Source: JAAYRG01 sp964643255 (GTDB lineage: Bacteria; Bacillota; Clostridia; Lachnospirales; Lachnospiraceae). Taken from it: a stretch of 11,567 bases of DNA. The stretch spans positions 1-11,567 of the forward strand of contig CAZXSM010000063.1 in NCBI GenBank assembly GCA_964643255.1, read 5' to 3'. The notes beneath the pieces are model-generated. The model searched no databases. It was not told where the DNA came from and saw nothing but the letters and a program-made list of their open reading frames with translations. Positions 7,863-11,567 of this stretch are shown in pieces. The position numbers and the translations under genes are program-made. Numbering within the stretch: the stretch's first letter is position 1; every line of letters begins with the position of its first letter.

Positions 7863-8975
7863 ATGGAGAAAAGAGCATTTGGACGTACGGGATTAAAAAC
7901 ATCAATATTAGGATTTGGTGGTTTTCACCTTTTAGAAATACCGGTTAAAGAAGCTGATTATTTATTAAATGAATACCTGGATGCAGGCGGAAATTATATA
8001 GAAACTGCAGCCAGTTATGGCAATGGTGAATCAGAGCGGAAAATTGGTCAAAGTATATCAAGCAGACGTAATGAATATATCCTTGCCACAAAAACTGAAA
8101 AAAGAACAAAGGATAAGTGTTTGGAATCCTTAGATCAAAGCTTGGAAAATCTTAAAACTGATTATGTAGACTTATTCATTATGCATGGAGTGGGTACAAT
8201 GGATGATTTGGATCAGATACTTGCACCTGGTGGAGCTTTAGAAGGGGCAGAAGAGGCTAAAAAAGCAGGAAAAATCCATCATATAGGTATATCTATGCAT
8301 GGACAGCCAGATGTTCTTATACGTGCTTTAAAAGAATATCCCTTTGATGCTGTTATGCCGACGATTAACTATTATGACCACTTTAATTTTCCTGAAATAC
8401 AAAACGAACTAGTACCTTTAGCCCAAGAAAAGGGTACTGCAATTATTTTAATGAAGCCGATAGCAGACGGACTTTTATGGAAATCTGCCAGGGAGGCCTT
8501 TCGTTATTCCTTCAGTCAGCCTGTTTCAGTAGTGGTAACTGGAATCAACAATCGTGAAATGTTAGAGTCTGATTTATCATATGCAGAAGAGTTTACTCCT
8601 ATGTCATCTGAGGAAATAGAGGACTTATATGCAAACGCCCTGGAACTAGGTGATTATGTTTGTAGACAGTGTGGTAAGTGCCTACCATGTCCTGAAGGTG
8701 TTCCTATTATGGATATTTTCAGGCTTGAGGGTTATTATGATAGACAAATGGCTGATGGTAGAATCTCTAATGCTGCGGACTATGCTTTGAAAGAGCGTTT
8801 AAAATTTTGGTTTGATAATAAAGATATGGCTTTGGACTTGTATGAAAAGTTAGAAGTAAAGGCAGATAGTTGTACGAAATGTGGACTATGTATGCCAAAG
8901 TGTCCTTACGATATCGATATTATTCAGAAACTACATATGTGTGATTACAAATTAGCCGGTAGAGATATATTCTAA
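7863..8975 (+). CDS. Aldo/keto reductase with C-terminal double 4Fe-4S domain (COG1453-like)
   Basis: A 370-residue protein with two parts. Residues 1-245 form an aldo/keto reductase barrel: start EKRAFGRTGLKTSILGFGG, active-site region NYIETAASYG with Y52, K77 in the ATKTEK stretch, and H108 in DLFIMHG. The position normally held by the catalytic aspartate is glutamate (E47). Residues 262-352 carry two cysteine clusters, C267/C270/C273/C276 followed by P277, and C337/C340/C343/C347 followed by P348. This is the pattern of two 4Fe-4S clusters, as in anaerobic members of the predicted oxidoreductase group. The clusters suggest electron exchange with ferredoxin-like partners rather than simple NADPH reduction, but this has not been assigned here. 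It lies between the iron ADH and the D-lyxose isomerase, with 13- and 23-base gaps, so co-transcription is near certain. Substrate unknown. Confidence 0.92.
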   Translation: MEKRAFGRTGLKTSILGFGGFHLLEIPVKEADYLLNEYLDAGGNYIETAASYGNGESERKIGQSISSRRNEYILATKTEKRTKDKCLESLDQSLENLKTDYVDLFIMHGVGTMDDLDQILAPGGALEGAEEAKKAGKIHHIGISMHGQPDVLIRALKEYPFDAVMPTINYYDHFNFPEIQNELVPLAQEKGTAIILMKPIADGLLWKSAREAFRYSFSQPVSVVVTGINNREMLESDLSYAEEFTPMSSEEIEDLYANALELGDYVCRQCGKCLPCPEGVPIMDIFRLEGYYDRQMADGRISNAADYALKERLKFWFDNKDMALDLYEKLEVKADSCTKCGLCMPKCPYDIDIIQKLHMCDYKLAGRDIF

Positions 8976-8982
8976 TTCAATT

Positions 8983-8991
8983 AAGAAGGGA
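8983..8991 (+). promoter_or_regulatory. Ribosome binding site deciding a TTG start
   Basis: AAGAAGGGA stands seven bases before TTG 8999. The only nearby ATG (8991) is in another frame and meets a stop after three codons. The next in-frame ATG (9035) would remove 12 residues, including the conserved MKRSEIN opening. Confidence 0.75.
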
Positions 8992-8998
8992 TGATAAA

Positions 8999-9679
8999 TT
9001 GAAACGTTCGGAAATAAACAAAGTAATTAAAGATATGGAAAGTTTTATTAAGACAATCAAATTTTCATTACCGCCATTTGCAAATTGGACTCCGGAGGAT
9101 TGGGAAGATATAGGACATGAATATGATGAGATTCGTGATAATCAGTTAGGATGGGATATAACTGATTACGGGCTAGGAAATTTCATGGAAAACGGTATGG
9201 CTCTATTTACCCTGCGTAATGGAAATGTAAGTATGAAAAAGTATCCTAAACCTTACGCTGAAAAGCTTATAATGCTTTATGAAGGGCAAAATGCTCCTCT
9301 GCATTTTCATTGGAACAAGATGGAGGATATTATCAATAGAGGAGGAAATGATTGTTACATAAAGGTATACAATGGAACAGAAGATGGCAGAAAACTTGAT
9401 ACAGAGGTTGTTGTACATACGGATGGTAAAGAGATGGTTGTTGCTTCTGGAACAGAAGTTTTACTTAAGCCTGGGGAAAGTATAACTATTCCTCCATATC
9501 TTTATCATGAATTTATTATGCCAAAGCAAGGTGGCCCAGTGCTTTTAGGAGAAGTTTCTATGAGTAATGATGATGACAATGATAATAGATTTTATAATCC
9601 TGTTGGTCGTTTTCCTGAGATTGAGGAAGATGAGAAACCATATCGACTTTTATGTAATGAATATCCACTTGCAAAATAA
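8999..9679 (+). CDS. D-lyxose isomerase (D-lyxose ketol-isomerase, cupin family)
   Basis: A 226-residue cupin enzyme with the opening MKRSEINKVI characteristic of D-lyxose isomerases. These interconvert D-lyxose with D-xylulose and often D-mannose with D-fructose, using a divalent metal such as Mn. The cupin metal site is visible as H102 and H104 (PLHFHWNKMED) with E109, and H170 in the second motif (IPPYLYHEF). The preceding segment GWDITDYGLGNF is also family-typical. Translation starts at TTG 8999, supported by AAGAAGGGA upstream. It is the last gene of the catabolic unit and ends 34 bases before a strong hairpin. D-xylulose made here would enter the pentose phosphate pathway through a xylulokinase, which is not in the window. 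Family call is strong; the in vivo sugar could be lyxose, mannose or a related aldose. Confidence 0.92.
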   Translation: MKRSEINKVIKDMESFIKTIKFSLPPFANWTPEDWEDIGHEYDEIRDNQLGWDITDYGLGNFMENGMALFTLRNGNVSMKKYPKPYAEKLIMLYEGQNAPLHFHWNKMEDIINRGGNDCYIKVYNGTEDGRKLDTEVVVHTDGKEMVVASGTEVLLKPGESITIPPYLYHEFIMPKQGGPVLLGEVSMSNDDDNDNRFYNPVGRFPEIEEDEKPYRLLCNEYPLAK

Positions 9680-9713
9680 TTAGAAGAATTTTAAATTATA
9701 TACTATATAATTA

Positions 9714-9747
9714 TAAGACGATTATCTCTTGGTAGATAATCGTCTTA
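9714..9747. terminator. Bidirectional terminator between convergent genes
   Basis: A 14-bp perfect stem (9714-9727 with 9734-9747) encloses a 6-base loop and is followed on the plus strand by TTATTTTTAT. It sits between the plus-strand isomerase (ending 9679) and the minus-strand regulator (ending 9755), so it can end transcription from both sides. The U-run is better for the plus-strand transcript. Confidence 0.85.
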
Positions 9748-9754
9748 ATTATTT

Positions 9755-10570
9755 TTATCTAAAACTTTCTCTATATTGTGATGGTGTTATATTCATATTC
9801 TTCTTGAAGTGTTTATAAAATGAAGATGGATTTTTAAACCCACAAGAATATAGAATTTCTGTAATACTAAGATCACTTTCTATTAGTAATTGCTTAGCCA
9901 TGTTTAAACGATAATTAGTTAAATATTGTAAAGGCGACATATACTTACTTGATTTAAATATTTTAAAAAGGTAGCTTCTATTAATCCCAACATAGTTAGC
10001 AATATCAGTAATTCGTATATCGTATGTGTAATTATTATGTATATAAGTAAGAGCCTTTTGTAAATGAGTTTCATTATGAAATGTTTTGTTGATATATGGT
10101 AAATTATACATATAGGAAAAGGATAAATATAATTGTCCTAATATTGTATATTCATTTCCATAACCATGCTCATAAGTATTAATTAAATTTATTAAACTTT
10201 CCTGTAATTTTCCTTTACTTTTATCTGTGAAAATTAAAGACTTATCATCTAGACCACAATTCTTCAAAATGGTGTTTACATCAAGACCATCAAAACCGAT
10301 CCAACAATATTCCCATGGATTTTCTTCATCTGCTTCATAATATGTGGTAACCCCTGGGGTTATTAAAAAGCCTTGTCCTTTTTTTACATTATAGACTTTG
10401 TTATCTACATAATACTTACCAGAACCATTTAATACAAAATGAAACAGATAGTGAGGTCTAATGGCTGGACCAAAGGAATGAGAAGGCTTACATTTCTCTT
10501 TTCCACAGTGAAAAAGAGTTAGAGAAGTACTTGATTTTGTGTCTGTTATTTGAGTATTAGAATCATTCAT
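9755..10570 (-). CDS. AraC-family transcriptional regulator with cupin sensor domain
   Basis: A 271-residue one-component regulator. Residues about 20-95 form an AraC-type ligand-binding cupin, with HYLFHFVLNGSGKYYV and the conserved NPWEYCWIGFDG motif (84-95) common in MsmR/RafR-like sugar regulators. The C-terminal HTH spans about 170-270, with ITDIANYVGINRSYLFKIFK as the first helix-turn-helix and ITEILYSCGFKNPSSFYKHFKK as the second, ending ITPSQYRESFR. Start ATG 10570 has GGGAGGT (10576-10582) five bases away; a TTG at 10597 would extend it by 9 residues but lacks a comparable site. It converges on the isomerase operon and shares its terminator region. It probably binds a cytoplasmic sugar and controls the neighbouring genes; activator or repressor role is not deducible. 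Confidence 0.93.
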   Translation of the reverse strand: MNDSNTQITDTKSSTSLTLFHCGKEKCKPSHSFGPAIRPHYLFHFVLNGSGKYYVDNKVYNVKKGQGFLITPGVTTYYEADEENPWEYCWIGFDGLDVNTILKNCGLDDKSLIFTDKSKGKLQESLINLINTYEHGYGNEYTILGQLYLSFSYMYNLPYINKTFHNETHLQKALTYIHNNYTYDIRITDIANYVGINRSYLFKIFKSSKYMSPLQYLTNYRLNMAKQLLIESDLSITEILYSCGFKNPSSFYKHFKKNMNITPSQYRESFR

Positions 10571-10575
10571 ATTAT

Positions 10576-10582
10576 ACCTCCC
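10576..10582 (-). promoter_or_regulatory. Ribosome binding site deciding the AraC regulator start
   Basis: On the minus strand GGGAGGT precedes ATG 10570 by five bases, preferring this start over the in-frame TTG at 10597. Confidence 0.8.
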
Positions 10583-10663
10583 ATTAGGTTTGTGCAATAT
10601 ATTAATAATAACACAAATATTAAATATATCCTTGTTAGTTATAATATTATATAATGATAATTA

Positions 10664-10709
10664 CAATAAAACAAACAGGATATATTTCTACATCCTGTTT
10701 GTTTTATTG
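10664..10709 (-). terminator. Terminator of the upstream AraC-family gene
   Basis: An 18-bp perfect inverted repeat (10664-10681 with 10692-10709) surrounds a 10-base loop, 17 bases after the stop of the minus-strand gene at 10727. Read on the minus strand, the stem rises through a GGAT core and ends in TTTGTTTTATTG, a U-rich tail, fitting an intrinsic terminator. It separates the two regulator genes into distinct transcripts unless there is readthrough. Confidence 0.8.
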
Positions 10710-10726
10710 ATTGTATCTTGCTTGTT

Positions 10727-11567
10727 TTATGAACTATGTTTAAGTCTATAAACGGTTGGACTTTCCCCGTATGTTTTTTTGAATATTTTAGAAAAACTAC
10801 TTGAGTTTTCATAACCAATCTTATTTGCAATTTCTTTAACAGAAAGATTAGTTTGTATTAGCATTTCGTCTGCTTTATTTAATCTAAAATTAATCAAATA
10901 TTCTTGAGGAGAAAGATTTAACTCTTCTTTAAAAATTGTTGATAAATAACAGCGATTTATTCCTATATAATTAGCCACGTCACTTACTGTAATTTTATTA
11001 TAGTTGGCTGATATAAATTCTAGAGCATGCTCTATATAAGTTTTATTAGAATAGTCGTAACTATTACTAATTTTTGTAGAGTTTTGAGCTTCAATTAAGG
11101 TAGAGAGTATTTCATATAATAAGCCAACTCTTTTTATTTCATTTGCATAAGTAAGTTTATTTAAATCCAATATTTCTTTTATAGACGGATAGTAATATGC
11201 AGTAGGAATTGCGGAAGAAATGACATGTTGGCTTTCGGAAAAACCAGCGTACTCTAGATATACTGCAGCTTGTTCTCCATCAAAGGTAACCCACATATAT
11301 TCCCATGGATTTTGTGAATCCGCGCTATAATCTATTGGATAGTCCTTAGGTATCAAGAAAATATCATCTTTATTAATAGAGTATGTAATATTGTTAACAG
11401 AAAGTGTCCCTGTACCACTTAAAACAAAGTGCAGGTGATATTCATTTGGGATTTTATGGTTATAAGTATAGTTTGGTTTACACTGTTGGTATCCACAATG
11501 TACAAGATACAAATCGTTTGTCTGACGCTTAATATTTCTTAAGCATCGAAACCCAACTGCAGTAAAA
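10727..11567 (-). CDS. AraC-family transcriptional regulator with cupin sensor domain, 5' end beyond window
   Basis: A second regulator of the same architecture as its neighbour. The sensor part has YHLHFVLSGTGTLSV and NPWEYMWVTFDG. The HTH has VSDVANYIGINRCYLSTIFKEE, then VKEIANKIGYENSSSFSKIFKK and ESPTVYRL near the end. The first possible start inside the window is a TTG at 11512, but no ribosome site precedes it. The frame stays open through 11566 (reading FTAVGFRCLRNIKRQTND before LYLVHCGYQQC), so the gene most likely begins outside the window. It resembles the 9755-10570 protein across both domains (CKP, HFVL.G.G, NPWEY, IGINR), so the two are paralogues, perhaps from tandem duplication or paired recruitment. 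Target and ligand are unknown; proximity suggests the same sugar locus or one beyond the right edge. Confidence 0.9.
   Translation of the reverse strand, partial: FTAVGFRCLRNIKRQTNDLYLVHCGYQQCKPNYTYNHKIPNEYHLHFVLSGTGTLSVNNITYSINKDDIFLIPKDYPIDYSADSQNPWEYMWVTFDGEQAAVYLEYAGFSESQHVISSAIPTAYYYPSIKEILDLNKLTYANEIKRVGLLYEILSTLIEAQNSTKISNSYDYSNKTYIEHALEFISANYNKITVSDVANYIGINRCYLSTIFKEELNLSPQEYLINFRLNKADEMLIQTNLSVKEIANKIGYENSSSFSKIFKKTYGESPTVYRLKHSS

Noticed and set aside
10639..10830. Minus-strand small frame spanning the regulator terminator
   Set aside because: It overlaps the HTH end of the AraC gene in another frame and runs through an 18-bp terminator hairpin, so it is unlikely to be translated.

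Overview
The window is AT-rich DNA with strong Shine-Dalgarno sites, tightly packed same-strand genes and simple hairpin terminators. It carries a YesM/YesN-type two-component system, a CUT1-type sugar ABC transporter without its own ATPase, AraC-family regulators and an aldo/keto reductase with ferredoxin-like clusters. Together these suggest an anaerobic low-GC Firmicute of the class Clostridia, most plausibly a plant- or gut-sugar-degrading Lachnospiraceae-like organism. That placement is inference from gene style, not from a marker gene.

Layout. Positions 1-2153 hold the uptake module: the C-terminal end of an extracellular solute-binding protein, a hairpin, then two permease subunits. 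A run of exactly 100 Ns (2203-2302) is an assembly gap. It removes the N-terminus of a membrane sensor histidine kinase (2303-3910), which overlaps its response regulator (3903-5471). After an 88-bp gap, four catabolic genes follow on the same strand (5561-9679): a zinc-dependent polyol-type dehydrogenase, a YqhD-like iron-dependent alcohol dehydrogenase, an aldo/keto reductase with two C-terminal 4Fe-4S motifs, and a D-lyxose isomerase. A 14-bp hairpin (9714-9747) closes this unit. It faces two AraC-family cupin/HTH regulators on the minus strand (9755-10570, and 10727 to the window end), which are separated from each other by their own terminator.

How it may work together (inference). The kinase senses an extracellular or envelope sugar signal and the regulator activates transport and catabolism. 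The transporter imports a sugar, polyol or oligosaccharide using a shared ATPase encoded elsewhere. The zinc dehydrogenase interconverts a polyol and a ketose, and the cupin isomerase interconverts D-lyxose/D-xylulose or D-mannose/D-fructose. The iron ADH and Fe-S aldo/keto reductase handle aldehyde and redox chemistry. No sugar kinase, aldolase or glycoside hydrolase is visible, so the true substrate is undetermined. The set looks like a rare-sugar or polyol utilisation locus whose exact combination I cannot match to a characterised pathway. I see no mobile element, CRISPR array, tRNA, rRNA or known riboswitch.
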